A DNA stretch of 64,000 nucleotides, from positions 1 to 64,000 of the forward strand of contig NZ_JAFCGY010000005.1 of the NCBI RefSeq assembly GCF_016836705.1, written 5' to 3'. Shown one piece after another: positions 10,088 through 18,625 of this stretch (positions are counted from its first letter, which is position 1; the number at the start of each line of letters is the position of its first letter). Both the position numbers and the translations under genes were made by a program. The notes under the pieces are model-generated. The model did no database searches. It saw nothing but the letters and a program-made list of their open reading frames with translations, and was not told where the DNA came from. The DNA comes from Mesorhizobium caraganae (lineage in GTDB: Bacteria > Pseudomonadota > Alphaproteobacteria > Rhizobiales > Rhizobiaceae).

Positions 10088-11200
10088 TCAGTCCTTCAGC
10101 ACTTGCGCGGCGTCGCTGCCGATCATGATGCCGATCTGGCCGCCTTGCACGATGCCGTCGCCGGCGCCGCGGCTGTTCTGGCGCCGCACGATGAACGGTT
10201 CGCCACCGGCAAGGCGCAGATGGAAGTGCGTGTCGGTGCCGAGATAGACGATGTTCTCGACGGTACCTGACAGCGAAGCGCTCGGGCTCGCCGCGCCCAG
10301 CTGCGCATGTTCGGGACGCACGACGATGGTGACCTTGCCGCTGGGGCTGAAACCGTCCGGCAGCGAGGCCGGGATTTTCGTTCCCGACGACAGCTTCACC
10401 GTCGCACGACCACCGGACACGCCCACCACATCCGCCTTGAGGAAGTTCGATTCGCCGATGAAGTCGGCGACGAAGCGCTCGGCCGGCCGGTCGTAGATGT
10501 CGCGCGGCGAGCCGACCTGCAGGATCTTGCCCGACGACATCACCGCGATGCGGTCCGACATGGTCAGCGCTTCTTCCTGGTCATGGGTGACGAAGATGAA
10601 GGTGATGCCGGTCTCGTGCTGCAGCCGCTTCAACTCGATCTGCATCTCCTTGCGCAGCTTGTAGTCGAGCGCCGACAGTGGCTCGTCGAGCAACAGCACC
10701 TTGGGCTGTGGCGCCAGCGCCCGGGCGAGTGCCACGCGCTGCTGCTGGCCGCCGGAGATCTGGCTCGTGCGGCGACCCGCCAGCGCCTCCATCTTGACCA
10801 GCTTGAGCATCTCGGCGACGCGCGCCTTGATCTCGGCCTTCGGCTTGCCCAGCATTTCCAGGCCAAAGCCGATATTGTCGGCGACGGTCATGTGCGGGAA
10901 CAGCGCGTAGGACTGGAAGACGGTGTTGACCGGCCGCTTGAACGGCGGCAGCGGCGCAATGTCCTCACCGTAAAGCAGGATTTCGCCGGCGGTTGGAAAG
11001 TCGAAGCCGGCAATCAAGCGCAGCAGCGTGGTCTTGCCGCAACCAGATGGGCCCAGCAGCGTGAAGAACTCGTTCTCGCGGATAGATACCGAGACCGTGT
11101 CGAGGGCAGCGACCTGCCCCTCCCCTGATCCGAAAATTTTACTGACGTTTACGACTTCAATTGCATTCCGATCCGGTTTTTCCGGCACGATACGCCTCAC
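10088..11200 (-). CDS. polyamine-type ABC transporter ATP-binding protein (PotA/PotG-like)
   Basis: The ATPase of the importer shows Walker [10 protein letters not shown], the signature [16 protein letters not shown], Walker [13 protein letters not shown], and a C-terminal TOBE regulatory domain (RPEHAQLG region). It is about 370 residues. The start is uncertain because there is no ATG in frame near the N-terminus. GTG codons at 11200 and 11188 both have purine-rich sequence in front (GCGGGG and GTGAGG respectively), while a GTG at 11287 would add an odd basic leader. The gene heads the four-gene transporter operon, 144 bp downstream of the amidohydrolase gene. Confidence 0.88.
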   Translation of the reverse strand: MRRIVPEKPDRNAIEVVNVSKIFGSGEGQVAALDTVSVSIRENEFFTLLGPSGCGKTTLLRLIAGFDFPTAGEILLYGEDIAPLPPFKRPVNTVFQSYALFPHMTVADNIGFGLEMLGKPKAEIKARVAEMLKLVKMEALAGRRTSQISGGQQQRVALARALAPQPKVLLLDEPLSALDYKLRKEMQIELKRLQHETGITFIFVTHDQEEALTMSDRIAVMSSGKILQVGSPRDIYDRPAERFVADFIGESNFLKADVVGVSGGRATVKLSSGTKIPASLPDGFSPSGKVTIVVRPEHAQLGAASPSASLSGTVENIVYLGTDTHFHLRLAGGEPFIVRRQNSRGAGDGIVQGGQIGIMIGSDAAQVLKD

Positions 11201-11308
11201 TGTTGACCCCGCTCTTGTCGGCGGAGTTTTTCCCCTGTTCGATGTGACCACACGGCCGGTAGGTTGGCAAGTCCGGCATTGAATCACAGTTCAGTCAGTC
11301 GATTCGTC

Positions 11309-11336
11309 TTGCAAGCCGCAAGCTTTGCAAGCCGCA
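11309..11336. repeat. 12 bp direct repeat upstream of the transporter operon
   Basis: TTGCAAGCCGCA occurs at 11309-11320 and again at 11325-11336, a 16 bp period. It lies between the amidohydrolase stop and the transporter ATPase start, where a promoter or control site would be. Confidence 0.7.
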
Positions 11337-11344
11337 TGCCATTG

Positions 11345-13018
11345 TCAGGCCTGGTAGGTGACCTTGCCGCCGCAGATCGTCGTCACCGGCCGCACCTTGT
11401 GCAATTCGGCCGGCGCCGTCTTCTCGATATCGGCCGACAAAACCACCAGATCCGCCATGTAGCCCGGTTTCAGCACGCCTTTGCGATGCTCGGCGAATTC
11501 GGCATAGGCGCCTTCGACCGTGTAGGCGGCGAGCGCCTCCTGCAGCGAAAAACTCGGGTCCGGATCGCCTTTTGCCCATGGTTTGCGCAGCAATGCCGCC
11601 TGAATGCTCAGGATCGGGTCGATCGCCGCCACCGGCCAGTCCGAGGCGAACACGACATGGGCGCCGGCTTCCTTCAAGGTGCGCCAGGCATAGCTCAGCG
11701 GCCAGCGGTCCCGTCCGATGCGCGACACGGTCGGCTCCAGCGGAAAATCCATGGCCCCGGGCGGATGCGACGGCTGCATGGACGCGATGACGCCGAGTTC
11801 GGCGAAACGCGGCACGTCGGCGGCGGTGGTGACCTCGATGTGCTCGACCCTGTGCCGGCTGTCGCGCCTGCCATTGGCCTTCTGCGCCGCCTCATAACCA
11901 TCAAGCACCGCACGCACCGCGCCATCGCCGATCGAGTGCACGGCGATCTGCAGCCCGCGTTTGTCGATGGCCACGGCGAGATCGATGAATTGCTGCGGCG
12001 TAAACAACGGCTCGCCGACCCAGTCGGGACGGTCGGCATAGGGCTCGACCATAACCGCCGTCCAGGAATCGAGCACGCCGTCATAGAACACCTTGACCAT
12101 GCCCGATGACAGCCATTCGCTGTCGTAGCGCTCAGCCATGACAGAGGCCTTCTCCAGCATGTCGAGCGTCATGAAATTCTTGTAGTGGAACGGGATCTTG
12201 ACGCGGCAGGGCAAGCCTTCCTCGGCCTCGATCTCGGAAAGCAGTTCGAGCTGGTAGAGATTGCCGTCCATGTTCTGGATTGAGGTGATGCCGTGGCGCG
12301 CGCACCAGGCAAGCCCGCGCCGCATGATGTCGCGGTCGGCGGCGCGTTCGGCGGCCGACGGCATCGGGTCGGGCTCGCCACCGGTCGACAGCCCCAGCCG
12401 CACCCGGCTTTCGCCGGCAAGGTCGAGCACCGGACCGAACGCCTCGCCCTCGCGCAATTCACCAGCAGCCAGGCCATCCTCGCCCATGACGATCTCGTTG
12501 CCCGGACCGAGCGTGCGCCCCCGCAGAATGCCGGCCATCTCCAACGCTTTGGTGTTGGCCCACATCGTGTGGTGGTCGGGCGCCGCCATGCAGAAAGGGC
12601 GATCCGGCAGGATGGCGTCGAGATGGTGGCGCGTCACCCGTTCGGCACCGAGCACGGTGTAGTCGACGCCCTGTCCCACAAGCATTTTCGCCTCAGGCCG
12701 TGTCGATGCATAATCGCGGATCGCCTTTTGCAGCGCGTCGAAGCCGTGGACACCGCCAAGCTGAAGATGCGCGAGTTCGGCCCCGCCCGAGAACAGATGC
12801 ATGTGGGCTTCGATGAAGCCCGGGATCACCGAACCGCCCTTGGCGTCGATGGTCTTTGTGGCTGGTCCCTTGAGCTCTTCGATGGCGGCGCGGCTGCCAA
12901 TGGCGACGATGGCGCCGTCCTTGACGGCAATGGCCTCGGCGGCGGGATTATCATCGTCCATGGTCCGCACGCGGCCATTGATGACGATCAGATCAGCACC
13001 CGCACCCGTGACAGACAT
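11345..13018 (-). CDS. amidohydrolase family protein (YtcJ-like)
   Basis: This 557-residue metal-dependent hydrolase is of the amidohydrolase superfamily, YtcJ/Amidohydro_3 branch. Visible are the N-terminal beta-sandwich segment, the metal-binding EAHMHL (HxH in the usual place after GFIEAH), IAVHSIGDGAV with His and Asp, and HRVEHIEV in the C-terminal half. The start at 13018 (MSVTGAG) has a CGGAG ribosome binding site and excludes an alternative upstream GTG. The substrate is unknown. Its location upstream of a polyamine-type importer and divergent from a TetR/deacetylase pair suggests work on amides taken up or made in the same pathway, but that is context only. Confidence 0.85.
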   Translation of the reverse strand: MSVTGAGADLIVINGRVRTMDDDNPAAEAIAVKDGAIVAIGSRAAIEELKGPATKTIDAKGGSVIPGFIEAHMHLFSGGAELAHLQLGGVHGFDALQKAIRDYASTRPEAKMLVGQGVDYTVLGAERVTRHHLDAILPDRPFCMAAPDHHTMWANTKALEMAGILRGRTLGPGNEIVMGEDGLAAGELREGEAFGPVLDLAGESRVRLGLSTGGEPDPMPSAAERAADRDIMRRGLAWCARHGITSIQNMDGNLYQLELLSEIEAEEGLPCRVKIPFHYKNFMTLDMLEKASVMAERYDSEWLSSGMVKVFYDGVLDSWTAVMVEPYADRPDWVGEPLFTPQQFIDLAVAIDKRGLQIAVHSIGDGAVRAVLDGYEAAQKANGRRDSRHRVEHIEVTTAADVPRFAELGVIASMQPSHPPGAMDFPLEPTVSRIGRDRWPLSYAWRTLKEAGAHVVFASDWPVAAIDPILSIQAALLRKPWAKGDPDPSFSLQEALAAYTVEGAYAEFAEHRKGVLKPGYMADLVVLSADIEKTAPAELHKVRPVTTICGGKVTYQA

Positions 13019-13122
13019 CGCGACTCCGCGCTTTTGACGACTGACTGAGACCGACAACCCTCTTGTCCGACAACCTGCCACTCCGCTGGAGCGGCGCTAT
13101 CGGACGAAACCTGATGCCAGTG

Positions 13123-13162
13123 CGCTGTTTTGAAATTCCCCTTGTGATCTCAGAAAACAGCG
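13123..13162. promoter_or_regulatory. inverted repeat in the amidohydrolase/TetR spacer
   Basis: Perfect 9 bp arms CGCTGTTTT (13123-13131) and AAAACAGCG (13154-13162) are separated by 22 bp, about three helical turns centre to centre. This is a candidate operator for the adjacent TetR regulator. Confidence 0.5.
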
Positions 13163-13175
13163 TGGATAAAAGAAT

Positions 13176-13191
13176 GCGACTAATTATTCGC
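13176..13191. promoter_or_regulatory. 16 bp near-perfect palindrome upstream of tetR-type gene
   Basis: GCGACTAATTATTCGC is palindromic except for one mismatched pair. It lies about 80 bp in front of the TetR start, in a markedly AT-rich patch. It is a candidate TetR operator or promoter element. Confidence 0.45.
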
Positions 13192-13269
13192 GTTTGTCAA
13201 CGTGCCGAATTTCGAATGTATTGTGGACAGCATCCGGCGCTTGGGACGGGGGAACGAGGGCATCGGGAC

Positions 13270-13923
13270 GTGAAGCGCAATCTCAGCCGCGAAACCAGGA
13301 TGGCGCTCGAACCGCGCAAGCAGCCGCGGCAAGAGCGGTCGAGCAAGGTGGTCGACCGGATTCTCGACGCGGCTTTGATCTTGACGCGGGAGCAAGGGAC
13401 CAAGACCCCCACGACGCTCGCCATTGCGCGGCGCGCGGGCCTGTCGGTCGGGTCGCTCTACCAGTACTTTCCCAACAAGGAGGCCATTCTTCTCGACCTC
13501 GCGCGGCGCTGGCTGTCATCCTTTCCCGAGGTAATCGCCAGGCGCATCAAGGTCGCGCCGCCCACCAACCGCGACGAGTTTCGCCAGGAAGTGCGCAAGC
13601 TCTTCATCGATACCTCCAGGATATATCTCGAAAACGCCAACCTGATGCCGGTGATCGAGGCCATCTCCGGCAATGCCGACCTCAGGCCGATCCAGGACGA
13701 ATATGACGAGCAGATCATCGCGCTCTACGCCGCGTGGCTGCAGCATGTGAACCCGGCCCTTGAAGACAAGATCGCCAGCCGGCTCGGCGTGCTGATGATG
13801 GATGTCGGGCACGCCTGCCGGCTTGTGGGGCTGAAACGAGACCGCAAGACATACGACCTCATCGAGGACGATGTGGAAAGAATGTGGCTCGCTCTGGTGA
13901 CCCCCTACCTCGACCTTGACTGA
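13270..13923 (+). CDS. TetR/AcrR family regulator
   Basis: The protein is about 217 residues, with a TetR helix-turn-helix in its N-terminal part: TLAIARRAGLSVGSLYQYFPNKEAIL is the classic recognition region. A helical ligand domain with little recognisable family signal follows. I chose the GTG at 13270 because a GAGGG sits 9 bp before it. The ATG at 13300 (MALEPRKQ) is the main alternative and gives 207 residues. It is divergent from the amidohydrolase gene and 23 bp upstream of the deacetylase gene, probably in one operon with the latter. It likely senses a metabolite of that pathway. Confidence 0.82.
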   Translation: MKRNLSRETRMALEPRKQPRQERSSKVVDRILDAALILTREQGTKTPTTLAIARRAGLSVGSLYQYFPNKEAILLDLARRWLSSFPEVIARRIKVAPPTNRDEFRQEVRKLFIDTSRIYLENANLMPVIEAISGNADLRPIQDEYDEQIIALYAAWLQHVNPALEDKIASRLGVLMMDVGHACRLVGLKRDRKTYDLIEDDVERMWLALVTPYLDLD

Positions 13924-13946
13924 TTTCACACTTCGAGAGGAATTTC

Positions 13947-14978
13947 ATGAAGACTGTCTATTCGCCGCTCCACGCCGGCCATGCCGGCCAGATGGAACTG
14001 GTCACATCGGCCATCGTTCCAGGTTTCGAAAAACCGTCGCGGGCCGAGTTCATCAAGGCGCGGGTCGAGAGCGAGAAGCTCGGGCCGATCATCGGACCCG
14101 TCGAGCATGATCTCGCTGCGGCCAAGCGCATTCACAGCGCCGACTACATCGACTTCCTACCGACGGTCTGGCCTCGATGGACGGCCGAGGGCCATAAGGG
14201 CACGGCGATGCCCTTCACCTGGCCGACGCGCGGCCTGCGCGGCGACGTGCCACCCAAGCGCGTCGACGCCTTGCTCGGCTATTATTCGTTCGACGCCGGC
14301 GCCACCTTCGTCGAAGGCACATGGACCGCGATCAAATCGTCCTATGACGTGGCGCTGACAGCAGCCGCTTTGGTCAAGGGCGGCGAGCGGTCGGCCTTCG
14401 CGCTCTGCCGTCCGCCCGGCCATCACGCCGGCGCTGCCTTCATGGGCGGCTACTGCTTCATCAACAACGCCGCCGTCGCCGCCCAGTGGTTCCGCGACCA
14501 GGGCGCCAAGCGCGTGTCGATCCTCGACGTCGACTATCACCACGGCAATGGCACGCAGGAAATCTTCTACGAGCGCGCCGACGTCCAGGTTCTCAATCTG
14601 CACGGCGATCCGATGGTCGAGTATCCCTTCTTCCTCGGCCATGCCGATGAACGCGGCACGGGCGCCGGCGAAGGTTTCAACGTCAACTATCCCATGCCGT
14701 TCGGCACCAACTGGGACGCCTGGAACGCCTCGCTCGAAGACGCCTGCGCCAGGCTCACCGCCTACGCACCCGATATCGTCATCGTCTCGCTCGGCGTCGA
14801 CACATTCGAGAAGGACCCGATCAGCCAGTTCAAGCTGAAAAGCCCCGACTATCCGAAGATCGGCCGCCGCATCGCCAAGCTCGGCCTGCCGACCCTGTTC
14901 GTCATGGAAGGCGGTTACGCCGTCGAGGAGATCGGCATCAACGCCGTCGGCGTGCTGACCGGCTTCGAGGATCGGTAG
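13947..14978 (+). CDS. acetylpolyamine amidohydrolase-like histone deacetylase family enzyme
   Basis: This 343-residue zinc hydrolase is of the arginase/deacetylase fold. The motif RPPGHHAG places the catalytic His pair at residues 159-160. DVDYHHGNG gives the zinc ligands Asp196 and His198. A C-terminal Asp-containing stretch (SLGVDTFEKDP) and GGY follow as in bacterial acetylpolyamine amidohydrolases. Known members remove acetyl groups from acetylated polyamines; some act on other N-acetyl amines. A polyamine-type importer and an amidohydrolase lie within 7 kb, which supports a polyamine role. It is likely cytosolic and likely in one operon with the TetR gene. Confidence 0.88.
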   Translation: MKTVYSPLHAGHAGQMELVTSAIVPGFEKPSRAEFIKARVESEKLGPIIGPVEHDLAAAKRIHSADYIDFLPTVWPRWTAEGHKGTAMPFTWPTRGLRGDVPPKRVDALLGYYSFDAGATFVEGTWTAIKSSYDVALTAAALVKGGERSAFALCRPPGHHAGAAFMGGYCFINNAAVAAQWFRDQGAKRVSILDVDYHHGNGTQEIFYERADVQVLNLHGDPMVEYPFFLGHADERGTGAGEGFNVNYPMPFGTNWDAWNASLEDACARLTAYAPDIVIVSLGVDTFEKDPISQFKLKSPDYPKIGRRIAKLGLPTLFVMEGGYAVEEIGINAVGVLTGFEDR

Positions 14979-15252
14979 GAAACATATGGGGCGGTTTGCA
15001 GGCACCCCCTCGTTCGACAAGCGGCACGCCTCGCGGCTTGTTGGCGGTGTCGGCATTCGAAGTTCGTTAGGCCATACCATACGGCTCGTGCTTAGCCCGA
15101 ATCAGGATCCGGCGCGAGATAGAAGCCGCCAGTCTACAAACGACCTCATTTCGGACCCTCGCCGCTAACCGCAAAGTCCCGAAAGCTGGTTGGTAAAGCG
15201 TCCCACAAACGGCCCCTTCTCACCGAATTGAAAAGCTGTGGTAAACGCGGCT
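14979..15252. other. intergenic spacer without a supported gene
   Basis: These 274 bp separate the deacetylase from the kinase gene. A weak ACAAGC...GCTTGT hairpin near 15018 could terminate transcription, but no T-run follows. Nothing else is evident. Confidence 0.4.
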
Positions 15253-15951
15253 ATGGGCATCAAGAACTATCTGATCGAAGGCGGTTCCGGCACCGGAAAA
15301 ACGTCTGTCGCTACCGAGCTAGAACGGCGTGGTTACCACGTCATCCATGGTGACCGGGTCTTGGCCTATGTCGGCGACCCCGAGACAGGCCAGGCACTGG
15401 CCGGACCACCAGAAGGCGTCGCGGACCGCATCGCTTGGAGTCACGCGCACTGGATTTGGCCTGTCGACAAGGTTCGATCCTTCGTGGCCGACACCACCCA
15501 CCCAGTTACCTTCTTCTGCGGTGGCTCCCGCAATTTCCATAAATTCGTGGACCTGTTCGACAAGGTTTTCGTGCTCGACATAGATGTCCAGACATTGAAC
15601 CGACGATTGGATGGGCGGCCAAATGAGCCAGGCTTCGAGCCAGACGAGCGCGCGTTGGTGCTCCGCTACCATAGTACCCGCGAATACCTACCCGCCGGGA
15701 TCATTGTCGACACGGCCAGCACCGTTTCGAGCGTCGTCGACGATATCCTTGCTCAACTGACTCGAAGCCTTGAAATGTTGCTAATGGGATGGAACGCACT
15801 CGAATATTGGGGAGTGGCCTCCGGCGCAAAAGCGGCCAGTCCAGAAACCACCAATCTCTGTCATTTCCGATCTGTCGGTCCACGACCTAGGCCGGTGCGC
15901 CGGTGCTTGGCGCGACCACTGGAACGGCCGGCTTTCGCGAACGGCCGATAG
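15253..15951 (+). CDS. small P-loop AAA/kinase-like protein
   Basis: The protein opens with a Walker A motif, EGGSGTGKTS, at residues 9-18. RGYHVIHGD and a DTTHPVTFFCGGSRN segment follow, a pattern of small nucleotide-binding kinases of the AAA_18/shikimate-kinase-like group. The core ends near residue 175. The last 55 or so residues are low in family character and run 65 bp past the stop of the convergent TMEM43-like gene, so the C-terminus may be an artefact of a lost stop. The start is ATG 15253; a GTG at 15238 is also possible, and no strong ribosome binding site is seen for either. Base composition is slightly lower in GC than its neighbours. The substrate is unknown. Confidence 0.65.
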   Translation: MGIKNYLIEGGSGTGKTSVATELERRGYHVIHGDRVLAYVGDPETGQALAGPPEGVADRIAWSHAHWIWPVDKVRSFVADTTHPVTFFCGGSRNFHKFVDLFDKVFVLDIDVQTLNRRLDGRPNEPGFEPDERALVLRYHSTREYLPAGIIVDTASTVSSVVDDILAQLTRSLEMLLMGWNALEYWGVASGAKAASPETTNLCHFRSVGPRPRPVRRCLARPLERPAFANGR

Positions 15952-17080
15952 AGTAGACGGCCGCCGCCGCGATCACGCCTGCCGCCAGGATCCCGATCGC
16001 CAGCAGCGGCCGGTACCAGAACCAGGCAATGGCGATCGTCGTCGTGCCGACCAAGATCGCCAGGACGAAGGCGATTATGCCGGTGCCCATCCGCGCCATG
16101 CTGCCGAGGAAGGGAATGACGTCGACGATCACCCCAATCGGGCTGAGGAACAGCGCAAAGCCGATGGTCAGCAACAGCAGGCCGGCGCCGCGCAGCAGCC
16201 AGGTGATCAGCGTGTTGGCGCTGACAGCGTCGGCGAACATCTTTTCGGCCGGCACGTTGCCGGTATCGACCATCAGCAGCGCATCGCCTGCTTGCGTCTG
16301 GTATGGCTCGAACCGGCTGCCGGCCTGGCGCGCGACGATGCTGACCACGCCAAGCGGCGCCAATTCGTAGCCGACGCGATAGTCTCCAAGCGCGGGCGTC
16401 GTGTTGTCGTTGCCGAGATAGATCTTGCCATCGACGATGCTGAACGGTTTCGTCCCGGTATAGGCAGCCTTTATCGCCGCCGACTGATCGGTCGACAGCG
16501 AATAGTCCTTGTCGCCCTCGACGCGATCCAGCACCGGCGTATCCAGATCGAAGGCGACAAGCTTGCCCTGCGGGATCTGGAAAGTGCGGCTGTGGATCGC
16601 CATTGACGGATTCTGATGGCCGTCCGGTTTCTTGAAATCCGACGAGTCGATCTGGCTGTCGTCCCAAACCTTCGAGTAGCTGTAGGTCGTCACCGTCTCT
16701 TCGCCGCCGCCGAGCTTCTTCGTCGTCTCCGACTTGGACTCTTCCTTCCACTGATACATCTCGACGCTGCGCGACAGCCGCAGCCCTTGCGCCGCGATGC
16801 CGAAATCCGGATCGGCAAGACCGCTGTCGGTCGTCACCGGTCCGCTGACATGCACCAGCTTGCCGTCATTGGCGGCGTCGACGCTGTCGGCGCCGACCGA
16901 AACCACCGCGCCCGACCCTTCGGCCAGAGAGCGCGCCGTCTGCACGGCGCGGCCCTCGTTCCAGAACAGCCCGATGACCATCAGCACGATCAGGATGAGG
17001 CCGAAGATGACCCCGCCGACCGCACGCTTGATCCGCCCGAACCACGAGACGGATGTGACTTCCCGAAATGAATCGCTCAT
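15887..17080 (-). CDS. TMEM43 family membrane protein
   Basis: This 397-residue membrane protein matches the layout of TMEM43 (LUMA) homologues. One membrane segment lies near residues 20-42, a long extracytoplasmic region of about 240 residues follows, and three C-terminal membrane segments lie at about 290-325, 330-355 and 358-378. In animals the family sits in the inner nuclear envelope; the bacterial role is unknown. The start at 17080 gives a plausible cytoplasmic head. Nothing in the neighbourhood shares an obvious pathway. Its 3' end overlaps the convergent kinase gene. Confidence 0.75.
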   Translation of the reverse strand: MSDSFREVTSVSWFGRIKRAVGGVIFGLILIVLMVIGLFWNEGRAVQTARSLAEGSGAVVSVGADSVDAANDGKLVHVSGPVTTDSGLADPDFGIAAQGLRLSRSVEMYQWKEESKSETTKKLGGGEETVTTYSYSKVWDDSQIDSSDFKKPDGHQNPSMAIHSRTFQIPQGKLVAFDLDTPVLDRVEGDKDYSLSTDQSAAIKAAYTGTKPFSIVDGKIYLGNDNTTPALGDYRVGYELAPLGVVSIVARQAGSRFEPYQTQAGDALLMVDTGNVPAEKMFADAVSANTLITWLLRGAGLLLLTIGFALFLSPIGVIVDVIPFLGSMARMGTGIIAFVLAILVGTTTIAIAWFWYRPLLAIGILAAGVIAAAAVYSIGRSRKPAVPVVAPSTGAPA

Positions 17081-17144
17081 CGTTTCCCCCGAAACAAAGT
17101 TACCTCAAGATTTCAACGCGGCCGGCGGCCGCGCGTCGAACTGA

Positions 17145-17408
17145 TTAGTCTGCGTGGATCTGCGCGCCGCAATCCCCGTCACCGGCGCAGGCGTGCACCG
17201 CTCGCGTCGTGCCGCCATCGCCCACCGCCACGGTGAAGCCGACAGCGGCGCTTGCCTCTTGTTGCCGAGAAGATCAAGCGCCCGCATTGCGGTCTGCTCC
17301 TCCGTTGTCGAGCGCATAGGTGACGATCGGCTCGGCCTTGGCCGGCGCTGCCGCACCGGCAAAAACCGCAAGCACCACCGTGAACGCCAGGAAAACCTGC
17401 TTCATCAT
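17145..17408 (-). pseudogene. small secreted protein gene interrupted by an in-frame TGA
   Basis: From the ATG at 17408, preceded by a GGGGG ribosome binding site, 44 residues are encoded. They include a clear signal peptide with cleavage after AKA near residue 25, then EPIVTYALDN. A TGA at 17274-17276 stops the frame. The same frame then continues for 42 residues with good coding character (high third-position GC, VAVGDGGTTRAVHACAGDG, two Cys) to a TAA at 17145. Read through, the product would be a secreted protein of about 87 residues with two cysteines. I favour a nonsense mutation or sequencing error. A functional 44-residue product is possible. Confidence 0.5.
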
Positions 17409-17914
17409 TACCCCCGAAGCTGATGGCCGCGAAGCAAGCGCCGCCAAATCGCCTTTAACGACCGAAGGGATGCCCACCCCTGCCGGTCGCCGAGAACCTA
17501 TCGGAATCGATCGGCCCTCGATACGGCAGTGTCGCAACACCTCTGGCTTTTTCGTGTCGGCGTTTCAGGTCGCTCGAGGCAGCAAAAGACCTCGCAGTCC
17601 GCCTCCGAGTCGCCTGAGTCCAAAAAAACGTTTTTGTCAAATCGCGTTTGATGTCGGATTCATCTGCGGGTAGATTAGACCCGAATCAGCCGGTCCTTGG
17701 GGGGCGCGGCGACCACCCAAAGTCTCAAGTTCCGGCATCGGCCGGCACCAGACGCGGACGGCTTCGCGTTCCCTGAATGGATTCGGTGATCTGCGCGACC
17801 CCGCGCCGTGTGCGTGCTTCGTAAACGTGATGCGTGTTCAAGTTCGGCCGCTGGTGACCCCAGCATCCGGGCTCAAGAAAAGATTCCGGCCATGACCTAC
17901 AACCAAAGCATCCA
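17409..17914. other. 506 bp spacer upstream of visN
   Basis: I see no convincing gene. The stretch contains the palindrome AAAAACGTTTTT at 17624-17635 and a weak CGGGT...ACCCG hairpin at 17667-17683. It should hold promoters for visN and for the leftward small secreted protein gene. Short frames on the minus strand here lack coding character. Confidence 0.4.
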
Positions 17915-17918
17915 ATGA
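17892..17918 (+). other. possible 8-codon leader ORF overlapping visN start
   Basis: An ATG at 17892 opens a frame of eight codons whose TGA (17916-17918) overlaps the visN ATG as ATGA. This could couple visN translation to a leader, but no strong ribosome binding site precedes it, and chance is possible. Confidence 0.25.
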
Positions 17919-18625
17919 GCAGTTCCGCCGCGCTTCTGCAATCCGACACATTAGGTTCGCGCCTCGCGTCCCGCGGCGATCTCACCTCCTTTTTCATGCA
18001 GCTTGCCGCCGAGATCGGCGCCGACAGCTACATGCTCGTCGCCATCGTCCACGACCAGGACCGCAACGACGCCCGCATCGTGTCTTCCAACTGGATCTTC
18101 GACGCCATCGAACTGATCGGCAAACGGCTGATCGCCGGCCTCGCCCAGGGGCCGCTGACCGTAGCACCGGGCATCCGCCCGAAGCCGTTGGTGGCCGCCG
18201 AAGCGCCCGACGCCGGCGGGCTGCTCACCGGCGAGGAAGCACGCCTGCTAGACGTGCTTGGCCATGCGGAAGTCTATTCGCTGCGGCTCAATGTCGGCCG
18301 CCAGCGGCTGTTTGCCTTGTTCTCGGCGGCCGAGGCCGGCAAGATCGACCAGCCGGCGCTGATGAAGGCGCAGCTGAAGTGCTGCTATGCGCTGTCCACC
18401 ATTCCGCAATTGGTCGCCGCCGCCGCCATGCAGGACCCGCTGTCCGACCGCGAGCGCGAATGCCTGTTCTGGGTGTCGGAAGGCAAGACCACCGACGAGG
18501 TCGCGGTCATCCTTGGCGTCTCGTCCAACACCGTCAACAGCTACATCACCCACGCCATCCAGAAATTCGCGGCCTCGAACCGCGCGATGGCCATCGCCAC
18601 GGCGATCAGGAGCGGCATCATTTGA
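17915..18625 (+). CDS. visN: LuxR-type flagellar master regulator VisN
   Basis: The 236-residue protein has an N-terminal sensory-type domain and a C-terminal LuxR helix-turn-helix from about residue 172 (LSDRERECLFWVSEGKTTDEVA, then SSNTVNSYITHAIQKF). In Sinorhizobium, VisN and VisR form a heterodimer at the top of the flagellar and chemotaxis hierarchy and activate rem. Here visN is followed at once by visR with overlapping codons, the same pair order. The flagellar cluster beginning just downstream supports the call. No phospho-receiver domain is present, and the ligand is unknown. Confidence 0.88.
   Translation: MSSSAALLQSDTLGSRLASRGDLTSFFMQLAAEIGADSYMLVAIVHDQDRNDARIVSSNWIFDAIELIGKRLIAGLAQGPLTVAPGIRPKPLVAAEAPDAGGLLTGEEARLLDVLGHAEVYSLRLNVGRQRLFALFSAAEAGKIDQPALMKAQLKCCYALSTIPQLVAAAAMQDPLSDRERECLFWVSEGKTTDEVAVILGVSSNTVNSYITHAIQKFAASNRAMAIATAIRSGII

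Noticed and set aside
14996..15168. A short plus-strand frame after the deacetylase gene
   Set aside because: It has poor codon character, no ribosome binding site and no similarity that I can recognise.
17105..17371. An 88-codon minus-strand frame overlapping the TGA-interrupted gene
   Set aside because: It is rich in Arg and lacks a signal peptide or a ribosome binding site. The other frame has both.
17675..17997. Short minus-strand frames in the visN upstream spacer
   Set aside because: They overlap each other and visN, have no coding bias and no start signals.
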